Shown here in pieces: positions 7,108-13,935 of a DNA stretch of 15,862 nucleotides. Numbering within the stretch: position 1 is the stretch's first letter; each line of letters opens with the position of its first letter. This DNA is from an uncultured Oscillospiraceae bacterium (GTDB lineage Bacteria > Bacillota > Clostridia > Oscillospirales > Oscillospiraceae), in the NCBI GenBank assembly GCA_944385455.1, contig CALWXI010000026.1:1-15862 (forward strand), written 5' to 3'. The notes beneath the pieces are model-generated. The model was given only the letters and a program-made list of their open reading frames with translations, was not told the origin of the DNA and made no database searches. The position numbers and the translations under genes were made by a program.

Positions 7108-7122
7108 GTCCGAAGCGCGCAG

Positions 7123-7161
7123 AAAAACCCCCGGCGTTCTCAGGAACGCCGGGGGCTTTTT
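7123..7161. terminator. Bidirectional terminator between the Crp/Fnr-type gene and degV
   Basis: A perfect 12-bp stem (7128-7139 with 7144-7155) has a TCAG loop. AAAAA (7123-7127) lies on its left and TTTTT (7157-7161) on its right, so it works for both converging transcripts. A second hairpin without a T tract (7182-7200, 7-bp stem) lies next to the degV stop. Confidence 0.92.
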
Positions 7162-7208
7162 GGGTCTTCTTTTCCCGGATCCGCCGTCCCGCAGACGGCG
7201 CCACCGGG

Positions 7209-8054
7209 TCAATATCCCACGATGAGGCCCTTCTCCATGGCATAGAAGCTGGTAAGTCCGCGGCAGGGCAGGATGTCCACGCTGCGCACCGGAAGATCCG
7301 ACAGAATCTGCTCCCGCAGCTGCAGCGCCCCCTCCGGATTCTCGCAGTGCGAGATCACCACCTGGGCGCCCTCGCAGTCTTTGCTGGCGCCCATGAGTGC
7401 GGTGATGGCACGGTAAGTCTTGCGCTCGCCCCGGGCCTTGTCCGCCACGTGGATGGTTCCCTGAGCGGTGGCGTCGGCAATGACATGGATGCCCAGCGAC
7501 CGCAGCAGCGTGCCCACCAGAGGCCGCATCCGGCCGTTTTTGATGAGGTTGTCAAAGCACTCCAGCGTAAAGCAGGTGCGCAGCGACGCCTGATATATCC
7601 GCAGCTGGCCGCACAGCTCCTCAAAATCCCGCTCCGGATCCTCTTCCATCAGCTGCCTGGCCCGGCGGATCAGCAGCACCATGGCACCGGCGGTAGCCTT
7701 GGAGTCGATGACGCACACCTCTTTTTCCGGGTGCTCCTCCAGCACCATCTCCCGGCCCATTATGGCCGCGTTGTACGTACCGGAGAGATTTCCGGAAATG
7801 GTGAAGCACACCGTCCGGTCTCCTTTTTCAAAGGCCCGGGCAAAGGCGGCGGGGGAGGGACATGCCGTGGAAGAGGCGGACTTCTCCGCCGCCATGGCGG
7901 CCAGCAGCTCCGGCACCTCCAGACTGTCGTTGTCCAAAAATTCCCGGTCCCCCACCTGCAGCCGCAGAGGTACCGTCTCAAACCGTACCTGTTCACTGGT
8001 GAAATCCGACATCCGCAGGTCACAGCTGCTGTCGCTGACAATGTTCCAAACCAT
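7209..8054 (-). CDS. DegV family fatty-acid-binding protein
   Basis: This 281-residue DegV family protein is cytoplasmic. Members bind a fatty acid, and the FakB members deliver it to a FakA kinase for phosphorylation and entry into phospholipid synthesis. Diagnostic parts are the N-terminal IVSDSSCDL (5-13), TACPSPAAF (63-71) in place of the more usual TSQPSP loop, SGNLSGTYNAA (87-97), which contributes to the carboxylate site, and LIKNGRM (170-176). The ATG at 8054 has AAGGAG (8061-8066, minus strand) 6 nt upstream. A longer in-frame start at 8129 would overlap the promoter and is rejected. No fakA is seen in the window, which is common because DegV proteins are scattered. The gene is divergent from marR, so the MarR protein may affect it, but that is inference. 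Confidence 0.9.
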   Translation of the reverse strand: MVWNIVSDSSCDLRMSDFTSEQVRFETVPLRLQVGDREFLDNDSLEVPELLAAMAAEKSASSTACPSPAAFARAFEKGDRTVCFTISGNLSGTYNAAIMGREMVLEEHPEKEVCVIDSKATAGAMVLLIRRARQLMEEDPERDFEELCGQLRIYQASLRTCFTLECFDNLIKNGRMRPLVGTLLRSLGIHVIADATAQGTIHVADKARGERKTYRAITALMGASKDCEGAQVVISHCENPEGALQLREQILSDLPVRSVDILPCRGLTSFYAMEKGLIVGY

Positions 8055-8100
8055 ATGGCTCTCCTTATGATGTAGTCTGTCATACCAGATTTCTGTTTTC

Positions 8101-8129
8101 ATCATAGCGCGGCACAGCGTGTTTGTCAA
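8101..8129 (-). promoter_or_regulatory. Promoter of degV
   Basis: On the minus strand, a perfect TTGACA (8129-8124) and TATGAT (8106-8101) are 17 bp apart. Transcription would start near 8094 and give a leader of about 40 nt. Confidence 0.78.
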
Positions 8130-8140
8130 TGCCCAATCCC

Positions 8141-8169
8141 TTGACAGCGGCTGCCGTCCGTGATATGGT
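8141..8169 (+). promoter_or_regulatory. Promoter of the marR-MATE operon
   Basis: A perfect TTGACA (8141-8146) and TATGGT (8164-8169) are 17 bp apart, with a TG extension at 8161-8162 (TGATATGGT). Its -35 is only 11 bp from the -35 of the divergent degV promoter. Confidence 0.8.
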
Positions 8170-8189
8170 AATCTTGTTTTTTGCAGAAC

Positions 8190-8206
8190 AGTTTTGATAT
8201 AAAACT
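8190..8206. promoter_or_regulatory. Candidate MarR operator
   Basis: AGTTTT (8190-8195) and AAAACT (8201-8206) form an inverted repeat around GATAT. It lies just downstream of the expected transcription start of marR and upstream of its ribosome binding site. The size and AT-richness fit MarR-family sites, and binding here would block the marR-MATE transcript. Confidence 0.5.
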
Positions 8207-8227
8207 TTTTGGGAAGGAGGCTTTTCC

Positions 8228-8677
8228 GTGTCCATCTCTTATACCCGCATGCTGCAGTTTTACCAGCATTTCAGCCGGTTCTACTGCCGCCGGTTCGCAC
8301 CACTGCTCACGCGCAGCGGTCTTTCCATGCGGGAGATGAACGTGCTGCTGTTTTTCGCCAATAATCCCGATTACGACACCGCCCGGGACGTGACCCAATA
8401 CCGGGGCTTGTCCAAGTCCCAGGTATCCCAAGCAGTGGATCTGCTGTGTGCCCAAGGCCTGCTGGACCGGCGGGCAGATCCCTCGGACCGGCGGGTCATC
8501 CATCTCCATCTGACGAAAGAGGCCGGACCTTTGACCAGGGAGGCGCAGGCCGTACAGGCAGGCTGCACCGCCCGGCTGCTGCAGGGCTTCTCGCAGGAGG
8601 AATCGGATCTCTTCTGTGCGTTTTTGGAGCGTGTCCTGGACAACGGCAGCGCTCTGGCAAAGGAGGCAAACACATGA
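8228..8677 (+). CDS. MarR family transcriptional regulator
   Basis: This 149-residue protein has MarR layout: dimerising N- and C-terminal helices around a winged helix-turn-helix at about 51-96. The recognition helix is LSKSQVSQAVDLLCAQGLL (61-79) and the wing DPSDRRVIHLHLT (84-96) contains the family's D-x-R-R-type signature. MarR proteins usually repress their own operon and a linked efflux pump, and release DNA when they bind a phenolic or other ligand. The start is GTG 8228, chosen because GGAAGGAGG (8212-8220) lies 7 nt upstream and no ATG is near. It overlaps the MATE gene by 4 nt (ATGA), so the two are translationally coupled. Four cysteines (20, 74, 113, 130) are present; whether they sense oxidants is unknown. 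Confidence 0.9.
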   Translation: MSISYTRMLQFYQHFSRFYCRRFAPLLTRSGLSMREMNVLLFFANNPDYDTARDVTQYRGLSKSQVSQAVDLLCAQGLLDRRADPSDRRVIHLHLTKEAGPLTREAQAVQAGCTARLLQGFSQEESDLFCAFLERVLDNGSALAKEANT

Positions 8678-10053
8678 ATCGGTCACAGCAAGTAGATCTG
8701 GGCTCCGGCAGCGTGGGGCGGCTGCTTTTTTCTCTGGCAGTCCCCACCATCACATCCCAGATTGTGAACATGCTCTATAACATTGTAGACCGGGTGTATA
8801 TCGGCCACATGGCCCCGGTGGAGACCGTGGGCAAGCTGGCGCTGGGCGGCGTGGGCGTATGTCTTCCGGTGATCATGATCGTCTCCGCTTTTGCGGCGCT
8901 CCTGGCCATGGGCGGCGCGCCCCGGGCCTCCATCGCCGAGGGACGCGGAGATCTGGCCGAGGCTGAGCGTATCATGGGCAACTGCTTCACCATGCTGGTG
9001 GCGGTGGGACTGGTGCTGACGGTGGTGTTCCGGGTGTTTTCCCGCCCCATTCTCCTGGCCTTCGGCGCCAGCGGCAACAACATCTCCTATGCCGTGGACT
9101 ATATGAACATCTATGCCATTGGCACACTGTTCGTCCAGGTGACGCTGGGCATGAACGCCTACATTACCGCCCAGGGCTTCAGCATGGTGAGCATGAAGAC
9201 CGTCCTCATCGGCGCCGTGCTCAACACCATTCTGGATCCCATCTTTATCTTCGGCCTGGGGCTGGGCGTCCGGGGCGCGGCCCTGGCCACCATTCTCTCT
9301 CAAGCCGTCAGTGCGGCGTGGGTGCTCCGCTTTATTACCGGCCCCCAGACGAAGTGGCGCCTGCGCAAGATCTATCTGCGGCCCCAGGCGGAGGTGGTGC
9401 TGCCAGCTCTGGCGCTGGGCCTGTCTCCCTTCATCATGCAGTCTACGGAGAGCCTCATCGCCGTGTGCTTCAACCGCTCCCTGCTTCGCTATGGCGGCGA
9501 CGTGGCCGTCAGCGCCATGGCGGTGCTCACCAGCATCATGCAGTTTGCCATGATGCCCCTTCAGGGCCTGACGCAGGGGGCTCAGCCCATCGTCAGCTAC
9601 AACTACGGTGCCCGGAACCCCCATCGGGTACGCCGGGCGTTCAAATGCCTGCTGGCATCCTGCGTGGCCTACTCCTTGACGCTGTGGCTGCTGGTACAGC
9701 TGCTGCCGTCTCTCTTCGCCCGGATGTTCACTCCCGACCTCGAGCTCATCGACTACACCGCCTGGGCCCTGCGGATCTACATGGGCGCCACCGGTATTTT
9801 CGGTATCCAGGTCGCCTGCCAGCAGACCTTTGTAGCCCTGGGCAACGCCAAGACCTCCCTGTTTTTGGCGGTACTCCGTAAGATCATCCTGCTGATTCCC
9901 CTCATCTATATTCTGCCCAACTTTTTTGCCGACAAGGCCTTTGCCGTCTTTTTGGCAGAGCCCGTGGCAGACATTCTGGCCGTATGCACCACCGCCACCA
10001 TGTTCTTTTTCCAGTTCCGACGCAGTATGGAGCAGCTGGAACAGCCTAGCTGA
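8674..10053 (+). CDS. MATE family multidrug/metabolite efflux transporter (MepA-like)
   Basis: This 459-residue, twelve-helix antiporter belongs to the MATE family, in the MepA/NorM-like group of Firmicutes. It would export cationic drugs or metabolites in exchange for Na+ or H+. The family opening is clear: LLFSLAVPTITSQIVNMLYN then IVDRVYIGH (17-45), with D39 in the conserved first-helix region. The second half repeats the fold, with the conserved GLTQGAQPIVSYNYGAR near residue 300. Length is normal for the family (about 450). The ATG overlaps the marR stop as ATGA, and an AGGAGG ribosome binding site lies inside marR (8661-8666). Co-expression with marR indicates inducible efflux. The stop codon is part of the stem of a terminator hairpin. 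Confidence 0.94.
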   Translation: MNRSQQVDLGSGSVGRLLFSLAVPTITSQIVNMLYNIVDRVYIGHMAPVETVGKLALGGVGVCLPVIMIVSAFAALLAMGGAPRASIAEGRGDLAEAERIMGNCFTMLVAVGLVLTVVFRVFSRPILLAFGASGNNISYAVDYMNIYAIGTLFVQVTLGMNAYITAQGFSMVSMKTVLIGAVLNTILDPIFIFGLGLGVRGAALATILSQAVSAAWVLRFITGPQTKWRLRKIYLRPQAEVVLPALALGLSPFIMQSTESLIAVCFNRSLLRYGGDVAVSAMAVLTSIMQFAMMPLQGLTQGAQPIVSYNYGARNPHRVRRAFKCLLASCVAYSLTLWLLVQLLPSLFARMFTPDLELIDYTAWALRIYMGATGIFGIQVACQQTFVALGNAKTSLFLAVLRKIILLIPLIYILPNFFADKAFAVFLAEPVADILAVCTTATMFFFQFRRSMEQLEQPS

Positions 10054-10095
10054 AAGCACAAGCACCCGCCTTGTGGCGGGTGCCTGTGCTTTCAG
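10050..10095. terminator. Long bidirectional hairpin between the MATE and NCS2 genes
   Basis: A 21-bp stem with a single A-C mismatch (10050-10070 with 10075-10095) has a TTGT loop. It lies between two converging genes and includes the TGA of the MATE gene. The T tracts on both sides are short (CTTTCAG), so termination relies on the long stem. Confidence 0.75.
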
Positions 10096-10100
10096 TTCAG

Positions 10101-11453
10101 TCAACGCTCCCTGGGAAGAATCAGGTTCAGCAGCACCGCCATCAGCGTGGCGATAACCACCGGAGACTTGCCGAAAATCATGGTTACCGCCTCGGGGAAC
10201 TGGCTCAACGCGGCGGAGGCCTGAGAGATGCCCACGCCCAGGGCCGCGCTGAGGCCCACGATAGTGGTATTCCGGGCGGTGAGCTCCTGGGAGGCAATGA
10301 GCTTCATGCCCGTCATGGCAATGGTGGAGAACACGGTAACGGTGGCGCCGCCCAGCACACACTGAGGGATGGTGGTCAGCAGCGCCGCAAATTTGGGAGA
10401 CACCCCGGCCAGGAGCAGAAACCCGCCCGCCATGGTAAACACCGTCCGGTTGACCACCCTGTTGGTGGTGACAATACCCACGTTCTGGGAATAGGTGGCT
10501 GTGGGCAGGCCGCCGAAGAGAGCGGTGAGAATGTTGGTGGCGCCATAGGCGATGATGCCGCCCTGGAGCTCGGTGTCGGTGGGGTCCCGGTCCAGGCCGC
10601 CGATGGTGGTAGCGGTGAAATCGCCGATGGCCTGGATGGAGTTGATGGCAAACAGCAGACCCACCGCGATGCAGCTGGGCGCGTCGAAGGAAACTCCGAA
10701 GTGGAGAAACCGGGGCAGGGAAAACCAGGCCGCCGCGCCCACATCGGCAAAGCTCACCATACCAAAGGCCATGGCCACCACATAGCCGAAGAGCATCCCC
10801 AGCAGAATGGACGCCAGTTTGCACACACCCTTAGCCTTATGGTTCAGCACCAGCACCGCCGTCAGTGTCAGCGCCGCCACCAGCCAGTTCTGCCAGGAGC
10901 CGTAGACCAGCGCTGGGGAAAGGCCCTGGGCCGCCACGGACTCCGCCGTGTTGCCGGTGCCGCCGGCCATGTAGTTGATGGCAGTGGGGTAAAGGGAGAG
11001 GCCGATGGTGAACACCACGGTGCCGGTAATCACCGGAGGGAACAAAAGACGGATCTTTTTGACGAATATACCCACCACAACGGCGACCGCACCGCCCACC
11101 AGCATGGCGCCGGCAATGGCGGCAATGCCGCCGCCGGAGGCGGCGATGGCCTGCATGCTGGGCACATAGGCAAAGCTGACACCCAGAATCACCGGCAGAC
11201 CGGAGCCGAAGCGGCCGCCGATGGGGTAGAGCTGCAGCAGAGTGGACACGGCGGACATCACCAGAGAGGCCTGGATCAGCAGCACCTGGTCCGCCTGGCT
11301 GAGCCCCACAGCCCCGGCAATGATGATGGGCGGGGTGACGCACCCCACAATCATGGCCACCAGATGCTGCAGCGCCAGTGAAGCAGAGGTCCCCAGCGGC
11401 GGGATGCCTCGGAACTGGAACAGCAGTTTCCGGCGGGAATCCATCATTTCCAT
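10101..11453 (-). CDS. NCS2 (uracil/xanthine permease) family nucleobase transporter
   Basis: This 450-residue protein of about fourteen helices belongs to the NCS2/NAT family of H+-coupled nucleobase importers. The family signs are QHLVAM in the first helix (H30), the region AIGDFTATTIGG (275-286), and the NAT signature around SQNVGIVTTNR (322-332), with Q323-N324 matching the substrate-binding Q-N pair. Compared with E. coli XanQ from memory, the acidic residues E272 and D304 are replaced here by Q274 and Y303, which argues against a classical xanthine-type site. The start is ATG 11453, with AAGGGGA (11461-11467) 7 nt upstream; M3 and M4 are less likely. It is a single-gene unit with its own promoter, convergent with the MATE gene. 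Substrate could be uracil, a purine or a related heterocycle. Confidence 0.9.
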   Translation of the reverse strand: MEMMDSRRKLLFQFRGIPPLGTSASLALQHLVAMIVGCVTPPIIIAGAVGLSQADQVLLIQASLVMSAVSTLLQLYPIGGRFGSGLPVILGVSFAYVPSMQAIAASGGGIAAIAGAMLVGGAVAVVVGIFVKKIRLLFPPVITGTVVFTIGLSLYPTAINYMAGGTGNTAESVAAQGLSPALVYGSWQNWLVAALTLTAVLVLNHKAKGVCKLASILLGMLFGYVVAMAFGMVSFADVGAAAWFSLPRFLHFGVSFDAPSCIAVGLLFAINSIQAIGDFTATTIGGLDRDPTDTELQGGIIAYGATNILTALFGGLPTATYSQNVGIVTTNRVVNRTVFTMAGGFLLLAGVSPKFAALLTTIPQCVLGGATVTVFSTIAMTGMKLIASQELTARNTTIVGLSAALGVGISQASAALSQFPEAVTMIFGKSPVVIATLMAVLLNLILPRER

Positions 11454-11494
11454 ACAAAAATCCCCTTTCCAAAGGAAATCTCAGGTCTCTTTTT

Positions 11495-11523
11495 ATGATA
11501 CCATACCAGTCCGCAAAAGCAAA
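11495..11523 (-). promoter_or_regulatory. Probable promoter of the NCS2 permease gene
   Basis: On the minus strand, TATCAT (11500-11495) has a TG extension and a poor -35 (TTTGCT, 11523-11518) 17 bp upstream. An overlapping TATGGT (11505-11500), also with TG, is an alternative -10. The DNA upstream (11521-11577) is strongly AT-rich, like an UP element, and contains a TGCAA direct repeat. The short leader can form a small TTTCC/GGAAA hairpin (11466-11478) beside the ribosome binding site. No purine riboswitch is visible. Confidence 0.5.
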
Positions 11524-11589
11524 CAAAATTTTTGATAATCTTAAAATTTATTTGTGCAACCTGCAAATTTTTAAGCCGCGCGCGGACTG

Positions 11590-11628
11590 AAAAACCGGCC
11601 CCGTGCCTCTTGGCGCAGGACCGGTTTT
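11590..11628 (-). terminator. Terminator after the M20 hydrolase gene
   Basis: The stem pairs AAAACCGG (11591-11598) with CCGGTTTT (11621-11628) and continues with GTGCC/GGCGC after a short internal mismatch. Read on the minus strand it ends in TTTTT (11594-11590). A second 7-bp hairpin (11649-11655 with 11660-11666) holds the gene's stop codon in its loop. Confidence 0.72.
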
Positions 11629-11656
11629 GGAGGATGCACAGTCGGCGCGCCGGACC

Positions 11657-13099
11657 TCAGTCCGGCACCACAGGCACAGCTCCGGCGGGGATGGGACAGG
11701 TGTAGCCCGCCTCCGTCCGGCGGAGGAACTCCGTCCGGGCCTCCTCCAGCAGACCAGGCTGGGCAAGGAGGTCGATGGCCGCCCCAGCCAGGACCTTACC
11801 GGCGTGGAGCGCGGCCTTGTGTCCGATATCCGTCCGGCCGCAGGAGACATTCTGCCAGCTGTGCCCGGGAGTGCCGTTGGGCCAGGCCGCCACGTGAATC
11901 TGCCCGGTGGGACACTGCCAGCTCACATCTCCCACATCGGTGGAGCCGGGCTGAAACGCCTCCCCCTGATACAGCGGTGCCAAAAAGTCGTTCATGGCGT
12001 GGCCGGCCTCGCTCTGCAGGCGGCGCACCTGCTCCAGCACCGCGCCGTCATACCGGGCGCCGATGCCCGGCGCCGCATCGCTGCCGGGATAGGTCTTGGC
12101 CAAGGCATCCGCAAAGGCGAGTTCCTCCGGCGTATGCTCCGGGACGCCCAGCTCCTGAAAGTTCCGGTAAAGCACCGTTTCCAGGGCATGGTTGGCGATC
12201 GTGTCCGCCAGACCGTCGATGAACTGCTTTTCAAAGGTGGTGCCTGTCATCAGCGCCGCGCCGGCGGCGATGTCGTCTACCCGCTTCTGCAGCTCCACCG
12301 CCTCGGAGACATGATTGGAGCGGACCATATACAGCACGCTGGCCCGGGGCTGCACCACATTGGGGCTGCGGCCGCCGGCGTCGGTGATGGCATAGTGGAC
12401 ACGGGCCCTGTCGCTCATGTGCTCTCGGAGGAACTGCACGCCGATGTTCATCAGCTCCACGGCGTCCAGGGCACTGCGCCCCCGGTCCGGATCACCGGCG
12501 GCATGGGCCGCCACACCGGTAAAGTGATACTGGGTCTGGATGCAGGAGTTGGAGGAACCGGTGACCACCTCGTTCACGTCGTCCGGGTGCCAGGTGAGGG
12601 CTGCGTCCAGCTCCCGCCACAGCTCCTCACGGGCCATAAAGGCCTTGGCGGCGCCGCCCTCCTCGCCGGGACATCCATAGAGCACCACGGTGCCCGGCGC
12701 GCCAGTACGGGCTAGCCAGTCCTTTACGCCCAGGGCGGCGGCAAAGGCACCGGCGCCCAGCAGGTTATGTCCGCAGCCATGGCCGCAGCCGCCGGGGGTC
12801 CGCTCCTTCCGCTCCAGGGCACCGCCCTCCTGGGAGAGGCCGGAGAGGGCGTCATATTCCGCCAACAGTCCGATCACCGGACGTCCGCTGCCATAGGCGG
12901 CGGAAAAGGCGGTGGAGATCCCGCAGATCCCCCGCTCCACCGTGAAGCCCTCCGCCTCCAGCACCGCACAGTACTTCTCAGCAGAGCGCACCTCCTGCAG
13001 CGACAGCTCCGCGTAATCCCAGATACAGTCCGCCACCTCCGTCACCAGGGCAGCTTTGGCGTCTACGGCGGCCAGAGCCGCCTGCTTGTCCGTATTCAT
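11657..13099 (-). CDS. M20 family amidohydrolase, AbgB-like (aminobenzoyl-glutamate hydrolase subunit B type)
   Basis: This 480-residue cytoplasmic metallohydrolase belongs to the M20 peptidase/aminoacylase group closest to AbgB. Such enzymes cut the amide bond of N-acyl or N-aroyl amino acids, p-aminobenzoyl-glutamate in the AbgAB pair. Metal and catalytic residues are in GGCGHGCGHNLLG (103-115), PGEEGG (144-149; E146/E147) and TWHPDD (169-174; H171). The dimer-domain histidine is in GVAAHAAGDP (195-204), and the C-terminal AbgB-like motif PNGTPGHSWQ (407-416) gives H413. The start is ATG 13099, with AAGGAGG (13107-13113) 7 nt upstream; a start at 13138 would run through a terminator hairpin and is rejected. 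The gene follows an amino acid-type ABC importer on the same strand, so its substrate probably comes through that importer. No AbgA or AbgT partner is seen in the window. Confidence 0.88.
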   Translation of the reverse strand: MNTDKQAALAAVDAKAALVTEVADCIWDYAELSLQEVRSAEKYCAVLEAEGFTVERGICGISTAFSAAYGSGRPVIGLLAEYDALSGLSQEGGALERKERTPGGCGHGCGHNLLGAGAFAAALGVKDWLARTGAPGTVVLYGCPGEEGGAAKAFMAREELWRELDAALTWHPDDVNEVVTGSSNSCIQTQYHFTGVAAHAAGDPDRGRSALDAVELMNIGVQFLREHMSDRARVHYAITDAGGRSPNVVQPRASVLYMVRSNHVSEAVELQKRVDDIAAGAALMTGTTFEKQFIDGLADTIANHALETVLYRNFQELGVPEHTPEELAFADALAKTYPGSDAAPGIGARYDGAVLEQVRRLQSEAGHAMNDFLAPLYQGEAFQPGSTDVGDVSWQCPTGQIHVAAWPNGTPGHSWQNVSCGRTDIGHKAALHAGKVLAGAAIDLLAQPGLLEEARTEFLRRTEAGYTCPIPAGAVPVVPD

Positions 13100-13123
13100 A
13101 GAGGTTCCTCCTTGTGTGAAGTG

Positions 13124-13152
13124 AAAAGCGGCGCGCACGGTGTGCGCGCCGC
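13124..13152 (-). terminator. Intercistronic terminator between the ABC ATPase and M20 genes
   Basis: A perfect 11-bp GC-rich stem (13128-13138 with 13142-13152) with a 3-nt loop is followed on the minus strand by TTTT (13127-13124). It begins 6 nt after the ATPase stop and ends 10 nt before the M20 ribosome binding site, so the hydrolase is likely expressed by read-through. Confidence 0.7.
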
Positions 13153-13158
13153 CGAAGG

Positions 13159-13935
13159 TTACAGCACCTTGCTGAGAAAATCCCGCAGCCGGGGGTGCGT
13201 GGGGCGGCCGAAGATCTCCTCCGGCGTACCCTGCTCCAGGAGCTTGCCGTCCGCCATGAACAGCACCCGGCTGCCCACCTCCCGGGCAAAGCCCATCTCG
13301 TGGGTCACCACCACCATGGTCATGCCCTCCCGGGCCAGCTCCTTCATGACCTCCAGCACCTCGCCCACCATCTCCGGGTCCAGGGCGGAGGTAGGCTCGT
13401 CGAAGAGCATCACTTCCGGCTCCATCATCAGCGCCCGGACAATGGCGATGCGCTGCTTCTGGCCGCCGGAAAGCTGGATGGGATAGGCCTGCGCCCGGTC
13501 CCCCAGGCCCACCCGCTCCAGCAGGGCCAGGGCCTTCTTCTCCGCCTCGGCTTTGTTCATGTGCTTGACCTGGATGGGAGCCAGGGTCATGTTCTCCAGG
13601 ATCGTCATGTGGGGGAAGAGGTTGAAGTGCTGGAACACCATGCCCATCTTCTGGCGGTGCTGGTCGATGTTCACCCGCACCAGCTTGCCCGACGCATCGG
13701 GGACCTTGGGTTTGGTGATGTCCACCCCGTCAAAGATGATGGCGCCGCCGGTGGGCTGCTCCAGTAGATTGAGGCTCCGCAGGAACGTGGACTTGCCGGA
13801 GCCGGAGGGGCCGATCACCACCATCACGTCGCCCCGGTCGATGTCCACGGTGATGCCGTCCAGAGCCTTGATGGCGCCCTTGTTGTAGTATTTCTTCAGG
13901 TCCCGGACCTGGATCAGCTTATCTCCGGTCGCCAC
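13159..13935 (-). CDS. Polar amino acid ABC transporter, ATP-binding protein (GlnQ/HisP type)
   Basis: This 258-residue ATPase powers amino acid import together with the permease and binding protein upstream. All motifs are present: Walker A GPSGSGKST (42-50), Q-loop Q102 in VFQHFNLFPHMT, signature LSGGQKQR (155-162), Walker B VMLFDEPTSALDP (175-187) with catalytic E180, and switch H212 in VVVTHEMGFA. The FQHFNLFPH and ALDPEMVGEVL stretches are characteristic of the polar amino acid uptake group. The start is GTG 13935, lying inside the end of the permease gene (17-nt overlap) with an AAGGAG site 8 nt upstream, so translation is coupled. A terminator hairpin follows the stop directly. Confidence 0.95.
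   Translation of the reverse strand: MATGDKLIQVRDLKKYYNKGAIKALDGITVDIDRGDVMVVIGPSGSGKSTFLRSLNLLEQPTGGAIIFDGVDITKPKVPDASGKLVRVNIDQHRQKMGMVFQHFNLFPHMTILENMTLAPIQVKHMNKAEAEKKALALLERVGLGDRAQAYPIQLSGGQKQRIAIVRALMMEPEVMLFDEPTSALDPEMVGEVLEVMKELAREGMTMVVVTHEMGFAREVGSRVLFMADGKLLEQGTPEEIFGRPTHPRLRDFLSKVL

Noticed and set aside
8683..10824. Open minus-strand frame of about 710 codons opposite the MATE gene and running into the NCS2 gene
   Set aside because: Low-complexity Gly/His/Arg composition. It overlaps two well-supported genes and crosses the terminator at 10050-10095.
11454..11600. Possible purine or xanthine riboswitch upstream of the NCS2 permease
   Set aside because: The leader from the likely promoter is only about 35-40 nt, too short for a purine-class aptamer, and the conserved loop sequences are not seen.
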